From Magnolia sinica (Eukaryota; Streptophyta; Magnoliopsida; Magnoliales; Magnoliaceae), in assembly GCF_029962835.1 (NCBI RefSeq), contig NC_080579.1, forward strand, positions 80,803,959 to 80,867,958: a stretch of DNA of 64,000 nucleotides. Direction: 5' to 3'. The notes beneath the pieces were generated by a model. The model saw only the letters and a program-made list of their open reading frames with translations, ran no database searches and had not been told where the DNA came from. A program made the translations under genes and the position numbers. Below, in pieces: positions 32,668-46,268 of the stretch (position 1 is its first letter; each line of letters opens with the position of its first letter).

Positions 32668-34776
32668 TATTGAGAGTCAAATATTGCATATCAGACTCCA
32701 GTTATTGCCTGGATTTACGAATATGGTAGTGTTTAACGGTTCAATTTAATCGTGTTTGTGATGCAAGGTACATTTACAAGCTTGGACCGAAACAGGGTGC
32801 TAAAAGCTGAGATTTAATGCTCAGAATTCACCAAAGCATGGGACAGACCCCATGAGACCAAGATCAACAGATTTGCATGCCAGAGATCCAAGAAAATCAA
32901 GAAACTGAAGCTCAAGTAGCCCGAAAGACGTCCAAAATGCAAGATCAAAGGGTTCCCACCATCTATTCAGCTCGAAACTTCATATATGGCTTGAAGACCA
33001 TAAATTAACAGTACACGTCAAATTTCAGATCTTTTATCACTGTGGAAATGGCCCAACGGAGAGATCAACCCATCAACCATCGATTTTGGGCCCACTTGAT
33101 ACCTGGACATGCTTCAAGTTTGGTCTCAACCCCTTAAAGGAGGTGGCAAAGCGGATGAATGGAATGGATTTCTCATAAAAATCAAAGTGAACCCCACCTT
33201 AGAGTGTGCGTGTGCATAGCACACGTACACTCGTTATGTACCAAGGCAGTAAAGACGGTCAATCCATCTTTGACTGAGAAAGGAAGGCTCTTTCTCCATT
33301 CCAGCTACGTAACGCCGAACAGGGACTTACGGACGGTTGCAGGTGGGCCACCACCATCGCCTGATTCGATGATTCGAACCGTTCATTGAAACCAGGGGAT
33401 CAAACAGACCGTATTCTGGTCGGAGTTCTGACTTTATCGGATAGTGCGTGAATATGGGGATTCAAACGCAAGTCGGACGGGAGAGTAAAATATTCCATGG
33501 GCTACACCGAAATCAGTCAAGAACCATCCATTCCCAATGGGTTTTCCGAGCTGAATCCGATGGATGGCGTGGATCTCTCAAACATTAGCTGAAGTGGGCC
33601 CCATGAAGAATCAGCGCAGCCCCTGTTTTCGCGGCCGGACGCTGTCCGGCTTTTGTGGCCCGTTGCGTAATCTCGACGGTGATCGGATGGCCGATCTGGA
33701 CCGTCCATCATGTAGGTCTACCAAATATCCTTTTAGAAAGAAAGTAAGGGAAGAAAGTGAGTGCAGTGTCGTCTTTTTGGTGTGAAAGTCCTTCCGCACG
33801 TTGTTACGCAGCCACTGCCTTCTGCTGCGTAGACTTACGCACGAAACCACTCCACCGGACCTTCTCTGCACTCCACCGACCGACCTGGGGCTCTTTTAAA
33901 AGGTGAGGCAGCCGTGGCATTAAAATCGGCTGGTAGTAGCTGGGAACGTCAGTAAGAGAGAAAGAGAGTCCGTTTTTTTTTTTTTTTTGAATTGTTTATT
34001 TGTTTTATTTACAGTCTTTTTATGATTTTTCTGAGATCTGGTCCTATCATGTTGGGCTGAACCTCTTAGCTAGGTCTAAGAGGTGAAGCTTGTGGCGTGA
34101 TGGGAAGACTTCTACTGCTTTGATTCATGTTTGAACTGATGTTGATTTTGGTTTAATGAAGGGAATGTTTTTAGTTTTTAATGGTCTGTGGTGACTGAAA
34201 TTACAATGGGTTTGCGATAGCTTTAAGCATGTTCCTTTCCTTTGATGATTATGACGTCAAGAAACCTTGTTGTTCACCATTGTCTCCTGAGCATGGTCGG
34301 ATGACAGTACCATTCCTAACCTTCATACATCTTATGATTGATTGTTAATTAGTTTAATTCTGTTGTTTGCTTTGTTTCCCGGGCATGGTTTGGTGATGGA
34401 ATCCATTCTAATTTATATACCTTTCATCTATTGAAAACTAGATCAACAGACGTTCATGTTTGATTTTTAATGTAATATCTTCCAACTGGATGAAGATGGG
34501 ACCCTAAGTTTAGTTGTGTTCTTGAATCAAACGTAGATATCCCTGATTGCTACAAGTGGATCCTCTGAACCCCTAGTTTCCTACCTCTGAATTATTTAAG
34601 TTTTAGATTAATATTTCACTATTATTTCCTCAAATTCATTCGATTTAGATTTCATTTTAGTTTAGTTCTAGTTCTACTTAGTTTCAGATTACGTACATGT
34701 TTTAATCCCTTGGGATTCGACCTCAGTCTCACCGAGTTTATTACTACATCACAACCCTATACTTAGGGAGTGAACA
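32668..34776 (+). repeat. 5' LTR of the non-autonomous element
   Basis: Pairs with 40,502-42,606. It ends in acttagggagtgaaca, the shared end of this LTR family. Several 60-90-codon frames within it, on both strands, have no similarity and are chance frames. Confidence 0.9.
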
Positions 34777-34782
34777 AGTTTT

Positions 34783-34800
34783 TGGCGTCGTTGCCGGGGA
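34783..34800 (+). other. Primer-binding site (tRNA-Asp)
   Basis: tggcgtcgttgccgggga, six bases after the LTR; it matches the plant tRNA-Asp 3' end in 17 of 18 positions. This is the primer used by Athila/Tat-type gypsy elements. Confidence 0.85.
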
Positions 34801-35229
34801 TTGACGGTTACGTCTTCTGAGATTAACTAGTTTTAAGATTAGTTTAAGATTAGGTTAGGATTAGGTTTTTCTTTTTTTCTTTTTTTATTTTTAGAAGTTA
34901 ACCTTTTTTTTTTTTTTTTTTTTTTGAGTTTTGTAGGATTCTGAGATAGACTTTCTAAATTGGTAATCTCTTTCTAGTTTTTCTGTTTTTGTACTTTTAA
35001 TTCTTTTTTTTTTAATTCTAGGATTTCTTTTATTTTTAGAAGCTAACTTACTTTCTAATTCTAGGCTTAGAACATTCCTTTAGAAACTTTCTATTTTTAG
35101 AGACTGACCTATTTTGTTTTGTTTTTCAGGTTTTAACTTAGCAATATCTAATTTGGTAACTTCTTTCTAACTTCTCCTCTTACTTTCCATACCGTTGTAG
35201 GATTTTTCTTTAATTTTTAGGATTAGATT

Positions 35230-36810
35230 TAGAATTAAGATTTCACCATGAACGAACAAGAGTAGCTAGAGTGGGCACGTGAGTATGGTAATCTATTTAT
35301 AGAAAACAAGAGGTTCCGTGAAAAAGTGTTAAATGCTTATGCTTGGAAACAACCTATGTCTCAAAATTTTTCTGAAACCATGATTGAGAACCGATCGAAA
35401 TATAATTCTCCACTGATTAAGAAGTCTATACACGATCATATGAGGGAGAATAATTACACCCCACTGATTAAGAAAACGGTATGTGATTATTGGAGTCATC
35501 GTGATTATTGGGGTGATAATGTGTACCAACAACCATCAAACTCTCCCACCTATGACCCATATAACTATGATAAGTGAAAACATCAAAATTGGAAAAATGA
35601 ACCATCAACATGTTATAATGATTATTCTCTTGAATCCCCTACCTTTGAGATCCAACCAGAAACGATCCAAGAGAATGCATTTCAGCGTAGTATGGTCTGT
35701 CTTGCGGAAATTAGAAAGTCGTTGGAAGCGCTTAATTCACACATTGATAAGGTAGAGGAGGCTCATTCATCCTAGCCATAATTCATTCCAGAAATATAAT
35801 GCGAGGAAAGTGATCCTAACTCGCTTTTGAAGAACTCTGGAATTACGAATGAGGAGTTGGAGTCCATTAATGAGCATATGGTTCAATTTCCTGATGAGTC
35901 GATCTCGATGATGGTCCAAAGGAATGGTCAAGAGAAGTGGGTGTCTTTCAAATATAATGATCGTGACACACTACACTCACATGACACACAAGATTTCAAT
36001 GATGAGGTAGAGGTTAGTTTATTCGAACCTCAACCGAATTTAGGAATAGAATGTGAGGAAAGCAATCCCATCCCAAGTATGTACTGCACTAAATTAGAAG
36101 CTAAGAAGTATTGGGATGAGATTCATGAGAGCACAACCCAAATTTCATTGGAATCAACTTCAATTATGGTCCAGGAAGGTAATCACGAGGTACAGGAAGT
36201 TCTACTCACTTATCTGACATGGCCAATTTAAATATGGAGGATGAACCACTTTCACCTAAACCTTCCAACCTTTGTGAGGCATGTTTAGAACACTCCCCTG
36301 AATTGAATGATGATATGATTCGGGAGAGGGACGAGCTGCTCGATATGACTTTAAAAGTTGAAACCATCCAGTTAAGGCCACCATCTAAGATATATACTTT
36401 TGACGATTCAATGGCTCTTCTGAGTAGTATCAATGGACAGAGTTCTCACATCAATACTTCGTCTACTGACCCTCAATTTGTGTGTGCAGGGCTGGAGTAA
36501 GAGAGCATACTTCCATCTACTTTTAAGGGTGATGGAGTCCTTGAGCATCTCATTATAGACTTCAATGAGGAAAACAAGTCACTTTCAGCTGAAATTCCCG
36601 ACTCTTTTGATGATTGCTTGGCACACTTTGCAGATTCTAATGATCCCATGATACAAGAAATAATAGATGCCTCACAAGACAACATCTCGGTAGTCATCAC
36701 TGACCGAGAGAACCCTTATTCTAAAGCCCCTCCCTCACCAGATCCTCACTGTGTACCATTAAAGGAGGAGGAGCTGACAATGGAACTAAAGTCTGATACT
36801 TCGAAATGAG
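35230..36810 (+). other. Internal reading-frame remnants of the non-autonomous element, unknown type
   Basis: Several frames follow one another on the + strand (35,326-35,577; 35,827-36,231; 36,219-36,500; 36,618-36,809). The first reads WKQPMSQNFSETMIENRSKY and contains a repeated unit (NSPLIKKS.., NYTPLIKKT..). A homologous stretch lies on the minus strand at 61,930-62,130 in the second element. The later frames are acidic, low in hydrophobics and unlike any gag or pol I know. They are broken, with several breaks. Confidence 0.55.
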
Positions 36811-37737
36811 TTGAGACTACATCACTTCTTGCGAAGTTTTCTAAACTTTATTTACTTGTAGTCTCTGATTTACTATGGGATACTAACGTTAAAACTTTTT
36901 CTGTTATAAGTGAATCATATATACTTTGGATACCTCAAGCAATTCAACGAAATTTTTTTAATGAGGTACATAAGTTTCTCTGGAAAGTCATGCTCCAGGG
37001 CGTCTAAGCCTATTGCAAAAAGGGCTTTTGGATGATCTTGTTGAGGAACTTACTGCAAAACTTATCAAGATACTAGCCGGAAGAGGAACCTTGCAGCATG
37101 ATTGAGTAGTTTTTCCCTGCTTACATAGGACTACGGTAGTTTGCTTTATACTGTTCTAGGTTAGACGGTTTTATGTCATTGTTTTAGGATAGTTTAATTT
37201 AGTTGTTTTCACTCTCTTGCTGACCTGCTTTTATGTTGAGATCATTGTAGAAAAGTCTCTCTCGATTCCCTCGTTCAGGTATTATCTTCCCATCACTTTT
37301 CCTTTACTTTCTTTGTTCCATGTGCATTGCATGATCATATCTTTTACATTGAGGACAATGTAGATTTTAGGTTGGGGGTGGGAGATTAGGTTACTTAATC
37401 AGTATTTTGTTGGTCTTGAGCAAAAATTTGTGAAAAATTTTCAAATTTTTTTCAAATTTTTTTTGTGAATTTGAAGTGATTTTGACGGATATCCTTGATT
37501 TAGAATTACAAGATACGTGATGTTGGTAATTTATGACTCTTGGATTTAGTTATCTGGTAGATTTTACCGTTACGTTCGAATTATTAATCCATGATTAGAA
37601 GTTGTAAACATTGATTGAACCATGATTTCACACGTCACATCTCGCTTACTCATTGAGGGTTCAGTTTGATATGGAAGGAGTAACTTGGTAATCACTAAGC
37701 ATGAAAGGAACCAACCTGCGAAAATTGAAGGGATTGG

Positions 37738-39966
37738 TGTTGAGGGTCAAATATTGCATATCAGACCCCAGTCGTTGCCAGGATTTACAAACATAGAACT
37801 GTTTAACGGCCCGATTTAATCGTGTTTGTGATGTAGGGCGTATTCACGAGCCTGGACTGGGAAAGGGTACTAAAAGCATGGATTCAATGGTCTGAAGTCA
37901 CCAAGGCAAGTGACGGACCCTAGGAGACCAAGATCGACAGATTTGCAGGCCAGGGATCCAAGAAAATCAAGAAATTGAAGCTCAAGTGGCCCGAAAAGTG
38001 TCCAGAATGCAAAATCATAGGGTTCCCACCATCTGATCAGTTCGAAACTCCATACGTGGCCTGAGGACCATAAATTAACCATACAGGTCGAATTTCATCC
38101 GTTCAGTGCCTCTAGAAGTGGCACAACTGTCAGATCAGCCCATAAACAGTTGATTCTGGGCCCACTTGAGATCTGGATATGCTTCAAGTTTTTCTCAACC
38201 CATTATATGAGGTGAAAAGCTGATGGACGGAGCGGATTTCTCATCAACATCTCTGTGGGGCCCCACCTGTGATAAATGTGCACAACATCAATGGCAATCA
38301 GCCGTGCACCGGACGGTCAGCCTGGTCAAAGACGGGCTGACCCGTCTTCTTCTCTCGCAGCAACAGCGGACGGACAGCGTCCGTCTGTTTTTCAGCAGTG
38401 GGCCCCACTCGCTCTCCAGATGGCAAATCTGGACCATTCATTATATTCCTAGGGTCCATGTTACCATGGCCTAGGTGGAAAAAATTCAAGATTCATCAGA
38501 GATCGATTTTCGATCGTTCAAACGGAAGACGGACGGCCGATTTAAAGTTCAATGGGCCGCGATCAACCCAATCCAAAACCGCCCATCTCAAAACGGTTTT
38601 TCGAGCTGAGACCAGTGGACGGACTGGATTTCACCACTGATGCAGATCATGGGCCCACCGATCTTCCCAGCGAAGGATCGTGCGTAGGCTCTGCGTCCGC
38701 AAAAACCGGCCGCAGTGGGCCACTGAGCGATCAAGGGGATGACCGGATTGATGATCTGATCCGTCCAGAGGATGCCAAGGGGGGTCCTGATCCCGTTCAT
38801 GAAGCCAAATCAGAAATCTGGGCCATCATTCCGCCACAATTCCGAGCCGACGCAAGTCGGTTTTTAAGTGTTGCTGCACCAAAATAGGGACGTGCGTTCC
38901 TGGCTGCGGAAGGATTGTTTCCGCAACCTATTTCTGGTGGGACTCCATAGCACCAGGAGGAAGCTTTTCATCTTTAAAAAGGAAGGAAAAAAACGAGAAG
39001 AGGGGGTTGGGCTTTCTGCTAGACGTGGCTGGAGAGAGAGAGCACGGGAATACGGGAGTTCTTTTTTGGTTGCTGGACGTGGCTGGAGAGAGAGTTGCTG
39101 GCAGCGTGTGGAGGATTAGAAAGGGCGGCTGGAACGTGAGAGAACTTGGCTTGGGTAAACGAGAAGACTGGAAGAGGAAAGGGAAGTTTTTGCCTTATTT
39201 TCTTTTTCTTTTTCTTATTTTTTCTGAGCTGTTATTCTCTTCTTTCCTTATGAACCCTAAGGATTTTAGCTTAATCATGGTTGGCTAAACCTCTTAGCTA
39301 GGGCTAAGAGGTGAAGCCTGTAGCGAGATGGGAGACTACTTTATGCTTTTAATGTGAATGCATGAACTGAATTTGTTCTTTGATGATTATGAAAGGACTG
39401 TTTTTAGTCTTTAATGGTCTATTGTGACTGAAATTACAATGGGTCTGCAATGGCTTTGAATATTTCCTTTTTTCCCCTTTTTATGTTTATGAAGTCAGGA
39501 AGCCCTGTTGTTCATCATTGTTCCATGGGTATGGTAGGATGACAGTACCCTTCCTGACCTTCATAGCATGTTGATTGGTTGGTAATTAGTTTAATTCTTT
39601 TGTTAACTTTGTCTCCTGGGCATGGTTTGGTGATGGAATCCATTCTAATTCATATACCTTTCATCTCTTGAAAACTATATCAAAGGAAGTCTAGTTGATT
39701 TCCATGATTTTCGAAGCAGGCATAAGATCTCCCTGATCTCTATAAGTGGATCCTCTGAATCCCTAGTTTCCTTCCTCTGAATTCCTTAAAGTTTAGATAA
39801 TTATTCCACAATTATTCCTTAAAATTCTATTTGGTTAGATCGCATCTTAGTCTAGTTCTAGTTCTACTTGGTTTCAGATAACGTACAGGTATCAGTCCCT
39901 GTGGATTCGACCTCGGTCTTACCGAGTTTATTACTACATCACAACCCTATACTTGGGGAGTGAACA
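37738..39966 (+). mobile_element. Solo LTR nested in the non-autonomous element
   Basis: tgttgagggtcaaatattgc...acttggggagtgaaca, 2,229 bp, with a perfect ATTGG duplication at 37,733-37,737 and 39,967-39,971. Its ends match the family, but the middle differs from the two LTRs of the host element, so it is a different subfamily. Inner frames (for example 38,552-38,887) are not credible genes. Confidence 0.92.
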
Positions 39967-40501
39967 ATTGGGCGAATGGTCTTCACCATAGGTTTGATCC
40001 CTATAGGTGAAGGTTCAATTCCCCAATGATGACATTCAGAAAGTGTTGGGCGACTGTTCTTCACCATAGGTTTACTCCCTATAGGTGAAGATTTGATTTC
40101 CCTCCTTGGCATTACTTGTAATGAAAAAAATCAAAAACTAAAAGAATAAAAATGTAATGGTCTAAGTCTTGGTTGTCATGAATTCTCTTGTTGGTTACTA
40201 ATGACATCATGAAATAGCGAAACGAATTTTAATGATGGTAAGCTGAGATTACACTATACACTCATGGAACTCAATGTTTAGAATTGTTCTAATTGATAGA
40301 TTAATACCTTTGAGCTTGATTATGAAGTCTACCATACGCTTGCGTTCAGGTGAAATTAATGTTCAACATTCATGAATCTTAGAATTCTATGATCTAGATT
40401 GTTTCTAAAAAATCACTTGAGTTTATCGAGATCGACCTCTAAGTCTCAATTTATTTTTCGCATACTTTGCTCGGGACTAGCAAGATGCTGGTTGGGGGTT
40501 G

Positions 40502-42606
40502 TGTTGAGAGTCAAATATTGCATATCAGACCTCAGTTATTGCCTGGATTTACGAACATGGTACTGTTTAACGGTTCGATTTAATCGTGTTTGTGATGCAA
40601 GGTACATTTGCGAGATTGGATCAAAACAGGGTGCTAAAAGTTGAGATTTAATGCTCAGAATTCACTAAAGCATGGGACAGACCCCAAGAGACCAAGATCG
40701 ACAGATTTGCATGCCAGAGATCTAAGAAAATCGAGAAACTGAAGCTCAAGTAGCCCGAAAGACGTCCAGAATGCAAGATCACAAGTTTCTCACCATCCGT
40801 TTGGCTCGAAACTTCATATATGGCCTGAAGACCATAAATTAACCGTACACATCAAATTTCAGCTCTTAGATCCCTGTGAAAATGGCCCAACAGACAGATC
40901 AGCCCATCAACCGTCGATTTTGGGCCCACTTGATACCTAGACATGCTTCAAGTTTGGTCTCAACCCCTTAAAGGAGGTGGCAAAGCGGATTAATGGAATG
41001 AATTTCTCACAAAAATCAAGGTGAACCCCACCTTAGAGTGTGCGTGTGCATAGCACCCGTACACTCGCTATGTACCAAGGCAGCAAAGACGGTCAATCCG
41101 TCTTTGACCGAGAAAGGAAGGCTCTTTCTCCATTCCAGCTACGTAACGCCGAACAGGGACTTACGGACGGGTGCAAGTGGGCCACCATCATCACCTGATT
41201 CGATGATCCGCACCATTCATTAAACCAGGTGATCAAACCTACCGTACGCTGGTCGGCGGTATGACTTTATCCGATAGTGCATGAATATGGGGATTCAAAT
41301 GCAAGTCGGACGGGAGAGCAAAAGATTCCATGGGCCACACTGAAATCAGTCAACGACCATCCATTCCTGATGGGTTTTCCGATATGAATCCGGTGGACGG
41401 TGTGGATCTCTCAAACATCAGCTGAAGTGGGCCCCATTAAGAATCAGCGCACCCCTGTTTTTGCGGCCGGATGCTGTCCGGTTTTTACGGCCTGTTGCGT
41501 AATCCTGACGGTGATCGGGATCGTCCATCGTGTAGGTTTGCCAAAAACGTCCCAAGGGACGTTATCCTTTTAGAAAGAAAGTAAGGGAAAAAAGGGAGTG
41601 CAGCGTCGTCTTTTCGGTGTGAAAGTCCTTTCGCACGTTGTTACGTAGCCACCGCCTTCTGCTGGGAAGACTTACGCACGAAACCACTCCACTCGACCTT
41701 CTCTGCACTCCACCGACCGACCTGGGGCTCTTTTAAAAGGTGAGGCAGCCGTGGCATTAAAATCGGTTGGGAGTAGCTGGGAACGTCAGTAAGAGAGAAA
41801 GGGAGAGTTTTTTTTTTTTGAATTGTTTATTTGTTTTATTTACAGTCTTTTTATGATTTTTCTGAGATCTGGTCCAATCATGTTGGGCTGAACCTCTTAG
41901 CTAGGGCTAAGAGGTGAAGCTTGTGGCGTGATGGGAAGACTTCTACGGCTTTGATTCATGTTTGAACTTATGTTGATTTTGGTTTAATTAAGGAAATGTT
42001 TTTAGTTTTTAATGGTCTGTGGTGATTGAAATTACAATGGGTCTGTGATAACTTTGAGCATGTTCTTTTCCTTTGATGATTATGATGTCAGGAAGCCCTG
42101 TTGTTCACCATCATCTCCTGGGCATGGTCGGATGACGGTATCCTTCCTAACCTTCATACATCTTATGATTGGTTGTTAATTAGTTTAATTTTGTTGTTTG
42201 CTTTATCTCCTGGGCATGGTTTGGTGATGGAATCCATTCTAATTCATATACTTTTCATCTATTGAAAACTAGATCAAAAGACGTTCATATTTGATTTTTA
42301 ATGTAATATCTTCCAACTGGATGAAGATGGGACCCTAAGTCCAGTTGTGTTCTTGAATCAAACATAGATCTCCCTGATTGCTATAAGCGGATCCTCTGAA
42401 TCCCTAGTTTCCTGCCTCTAAATTCTTTAATTTTAGATTAATATTTCACCATTATTCCCTCAAATTCATTCGATTTAGATTTCATCTTAGTTTAGTTCTA
42501 GTTCTACTTAGTTTTAGATTACGTACAGGTTTCAGTCCCTTGGGATTCGACCTCGGTCTCACCGAATTTATTACTACATCACAACCCTATACTTGGGGAG
42601 TGAACA
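40502..42606 (+). repeat. 3' LTR of the non-autonomous element
   Basis: Preceded by the purine-rich tract ggttgggggttg and followed by AGGAT. It aligns with the 5' LTR over its length. Confidence 0.9.
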
Positions 42607-42961
42607 AGGATAAGGGTCAATCTCCCTAGCTTCAATGATCAACTTCACATTGAGGATTTCCTGATTGACTTTCTGAAGTTTAGCGATTCTTCGACTATAT
42701 GGAAATTCTTGAAGCAAAGAATGTTAAGCTTGTGTGGCCTACAAGTTGAAGGGCAGAGCTTCAGCTTGGTGGGAGCAACTGCAACTCACATGGATAAGAC
42801 AGATGAAAACACATATCCGTACATGACAGTAGATGAAGCAGCTGCTACGTGTGTGATTCCTCCCTAGCTAGTACGATCAAGTACTATTTCAATAATACCA
42901 AAGTTTTCAGCAGGGTAGTCAGTCGATAAAAGATTACGCAGAAGAATTCTACTGCCTAGTG

Positions 42962-44344
42962 TGTAATGCCCCGATTTTCAGAATTCGAGTATAACACTCG
43001 TTTCCTAAAAATCCGAGAGTTAATAATTAAATAATTGGCAACAATAGTAGAATCAAAGTACGGTAGCGAAACCGAGCGTAGATAATGCCATATAACCAAA
43101 CATTAATATTTTGGTCCACTCAGCTATGGACCTTAATTACAAAATTCTTAAATTCCAAAATGTACCAAGGTAAACTAAGAAGGCAAACACTACAACTACT
43201 AGTTGAGCCCATAGTATTCTACAGCGTCCTGGTGCGGCTCTGCCTCATAGTACCCGTCCTCCAATCCTGCCACCTCAGCCCGGGGATCCGCTTCGCATTC
43301 TTTGTACGGTTGAACATTGGATGAATGAGTGGTTAGCTTAGGGTGAATTCCCCTCAAGATTACATACCGCCACCTTAGACAATTATATCATGAAAGCATA
43401 TAAGGTATACAAAACAATACAAAATGCAGTCTTATTATATGCATGGATGTATGAGTGCACATCAATTGGGGATGCTCATCCAGTTGGCTTTTGGGCAAAA
43501 CCCATATATGTGGCCGGTCACCAACAAAAGTACATAGTACATGCGTAGTGCCAAACTCACCGAAGGTGGGTCGATAATCAATGGTCTGGGAGCTAGCAAA
43601 ATGATACCACGACTAAGGACACGTGCTACAACATCCAGAATTAGCCATCGGCCGTCATTGCCCAAATGATTTGAATGCATGATCAGCCCAACCGTTATTA
43701 ATCCATTTACAACTAGCTAGTTTAATGAAGCTCAAGGTCACTACGGGGGGCTTGTCGCCTAGTGTAGGCCAACGACTCGAGCATAATGTCCCATACCACT
43801 ATCCCCAGCCCATAAGTCTACCACCTTAGAATGATTAATAGAACCTATCAACATGCGGCCAATCAGTTTTTAATATAAGGGAAATTTACCACTGCATGGT
43901 TGAGTGGGAATGAATTGTCGAAGCCATAAGGGCAAATGCCAAATCCAAATGGTTAAAAATGAGTCGGTATGACAAAAGGAGGTATGCATCAAATACTAAA
44001 AGGAAACAGTAAGGCAACGTCAAATCAGAACGATAAATAGTCCATCCCATGGTCATGTGGGCGAAATCACCCCATGGATGGTAAATCCCATAAATAGTTC
44101 ATCACTAAAATAACCTCCAAGTTGTGGGTCTATTCTTAGCACGACCAATGTTGTTACACCCCAAGCGTGGACTCTCATTCATAGGTGGAGATTCTCCTAT
44201 TATATGGAGAGATTTCAATTCCATGGGCATCTTGCAAACAATTCAATAGTATGTGGAAGTGACATAGCAATTAGGTATTGTTAACAAATCTTCGAATCAT
44301 CATAAGTGACTAAGGTATCATTTAACAATTAAAGTGAAACTTTT
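42962..44344 (-). mobile_element. Chromovirus-like long LTR, interrupted
   Basis: The border tgtaatgccccgattttcag (42,962) abuts the gypsy gag after TAGTG. The following block (43,320-44,270) is similar to 47,290-48,200 in a second copy (ctcaagattacataccgcc against ctcaagattacacaccgcc). Transcription is to the left, by analogy with the copy at 46,879, which has a minus-strand TATA box. The LTR is cut at about 44,345 by the copia element; the remainder lies beyond the window. Confidence 0.65.
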
Positions 44345-44726
44345 TGATACATCCTAATCCTGTTTACACCTATATTTATAGCCTATAGGAGAATTGCAAT
44401 CGGAATCAGAAACAAATCCCGCATATATGCATATTTGCTTAACTATGGCGATAGTTCGATGGCACTTTTTGATGTCATCGAACTAACACCAAAACTTTCC
44501 AGTGATAAATCTTGGATTTTTTGGATTTTCTTGATGACACTTCGATGTCATTGAACTCCTCGATGAAATCGAACAGGACACCCACAGTGTCCAGCAACCA
44601 ACATGAGAAATTCCGGATTTATACGATGCCATTGAGCAGACTTTGATGACATCGAAGTCCTGCTTAATGGCATCAAACCTATCATCAACAGACCTGTTGA
44701 TTTACATATTTAAGACATTAATCAAC
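44345..44726 (-). repeat. 3' LTR of the copia element
   Basis: TG...CA ends (plus strand tgatacatcctaatcc...taatcaaca), about 380 bp, next to the purine tract ccatggtggagat read on the minus strand. The left border is inferred from the TG and from where similarity to the chromovirus-like LTR ends. Confidence 0.6.
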
Positions 44727-44936
44727 AATCTCCACCATGTCTTCAATCGTCATTCTTCATAGCTTCTTTTTTTCCTTCTCTATTTATGCCTTGCATCATA
44801 GCTCCACACGCTTCACGTGATCCTCCGTCCTCCTTTTACGCCTTCGCTAAGCCCAAAGAAGTTGCACAAAATTTGAACTTCTTTGAGGGAAGCACCTTTG
44901 TGAGCGTGTCCACTAGATTCACGCTGATATGAATCA

Positions 44937-46268
44937 TGTTCACAACCCCAAGTGTAAGGTCACAATGTAGTAATAATCTCGCTAAGACCGAGGTCGAATC
45001 CACATGGACTGATCTTGTGCATTTATGAAATTAACTAAAAGTAGAACTATAAGAAGATGTAAAACTAATTCAGAAGTGATTGAGAGAGTAATTGTGAATT
45101 AAGTAATTAAAACTAAGAATTTAAAGGTGGAAACTAGGGTGCCAATGATCCACTTATAGTGATCAGGGAGCTCTCTTGCTTGATTCAAGTAACACAATTA
45201 GAATTAGAGTCCTATCCTATCCAATTGGAAAATATATCAATAAAACCAAATCTGAACTTCCATTGATTTAATTCTCAATGAAGGAGAATTATGATAATTG
45301 ACAGGGATTCCATCATCAATCATGCCCAGGAGATAATGGCAAACAACAGGATTTACTAATCTCATAATCTCAAAGCAGGAGAATTGTGAAGATTAGGAAG
45401 GATTCCATCACCCTACCATGCCTAAGGGACGATGGTGAACTGCAGGACTTACTAATTTCACAATCTCAAATCAGGAAAAGAAGATACTCAAAGCTATTGC
45501 AGATCTACTATAATTTGAGTTACAATAAACCATTAAAAACTGAAAGTATTCCTTAAATATCAAATTAGAATCCATGGAGTTCAACATAAACATGAATCAA
45601 AGCAATAGAAACATCCCATCATGCTGCAAGCTCACCTCTTAGCCCTAGCTAAGAGGTTTAGCCAACTATAGACATGATTGGATCTAAAACCCTAGAAGAA
45701 AGTATGAAAACAACTAAGGAAAAAGAAGAAAAATTCTTCGTGACGGCTTTTCCACCATTTTGCTTCACTCCTTAAACCCTAGAAGATGCCTTGGAGCATC
45801 CTAGAGAGTCCTATTTATAGTTGTGGAACTCCAACTTCGTACCTAGTTGAAAAACTCTATAAATTGCCTCAAATTTGCACAATTCGTTAAAATAGACTTC
45901 ACTCTGCGCAGTTTTTCAAAATAGAATTCGCTCTGCGCAATTTCATAAATGACCTAGAGTTTCAGAGTATGCTTTTTCAAGACAATTTCAGGATTCCTTT
46001 TCTTCACTTCAAATATTTGATTCTATTCCTTCATCACTTAGTTTCCTTAGATCTTTGAGTCTTGAAATCCTCAACCTTGGTCATCTAAGATCCATTCTTT
46101 GCCTTGGTGATTCTTGAGCATCAAATCTATGATTTTAGCACCCTTTTCAATCAAAGCTCTTAATTCACCTTGCAACACAAACATGAGTAAAATAGAATAT
46201 TAAGCATTATCATGTTCATAAAACCAAGATATGAATGGGAGATAATATGCAATATTTGACTATCAACA
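44937..46268 (-). repeat. 3' LTR of the second non-autonomous element
   Basis: Spans tgttcacaaccccaagtg...atttgactatcaaca. It carries a block of about 90 bases near 45,740-45,830 that the partner LTR lacks. Confidence 0.85.

Larger units (their letters stand above)
32668..42606 (+). mobile_element. Non-autonomous (LARD-like) LTR element with both LTRs and target duplication
   Basis: 5' LTR 32,668-34,776, 3' LTR 40,502-42,606 (both about 2.1 kb), flanked by AGGAT at 32,663-32,667 and 42,607-42,611. The primer site complementary to tRNA-Asp is at 34,783-34,800; the polypurine tract is just before 40,502. The interior has no recognisable protease, reverse transcriptase or integrase, only short frames of unknown type, so it must borrow enzymes. 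It is interrupted by a solo LTR (37,738-39,966). Comparing the first 265 bases of the two LTRs by eye gives about 7% difference, a moderately old insertion. Structurally it looks whole apart from the nested insertion. Confidence 0.9.
21243..42961 (+). mobile_element. Ty3/gypsy element, 5' half only, interrupted by three insertions
   Basis: Parts in order: 5' LTR (21,243-21,864, resuming 31,505-31,605); primer site TGGTATCAGAGC, complementary to initiator tRNA-Met (31,609-31,620); leader; start of gag (about 32,375-32,667, resuming about 42,612-42,961). The gag start carries the QENQQVIQGLQAAIDRM region; the later piece has wording typical of gypsy gag (a WWEQL-type motif near 42,770). The element is then cut off by another LTR at 42,962; pol and the 3' LTR are outside the window or lost. 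The LTR assignment is supported by a complete solo LTR of the same family at 31,672-32,334. It is old, with several breaks. Confidence 0.75.

Noticed and set aside
34783-34800. Possible tRNA-Asp gene
   Set aside because: Only the 18 bases complementary to the tRNA 3' end are present, directly after an LTR. The same holds at 55,491-55,508 and 62,656-62,673. These are primer-binding sites.
38552-38887. 111-codon frame
   Set aside because: It lies wholly inside a solo LTR in GC-richer sequence; no domain, and not kept in the related LTRs.
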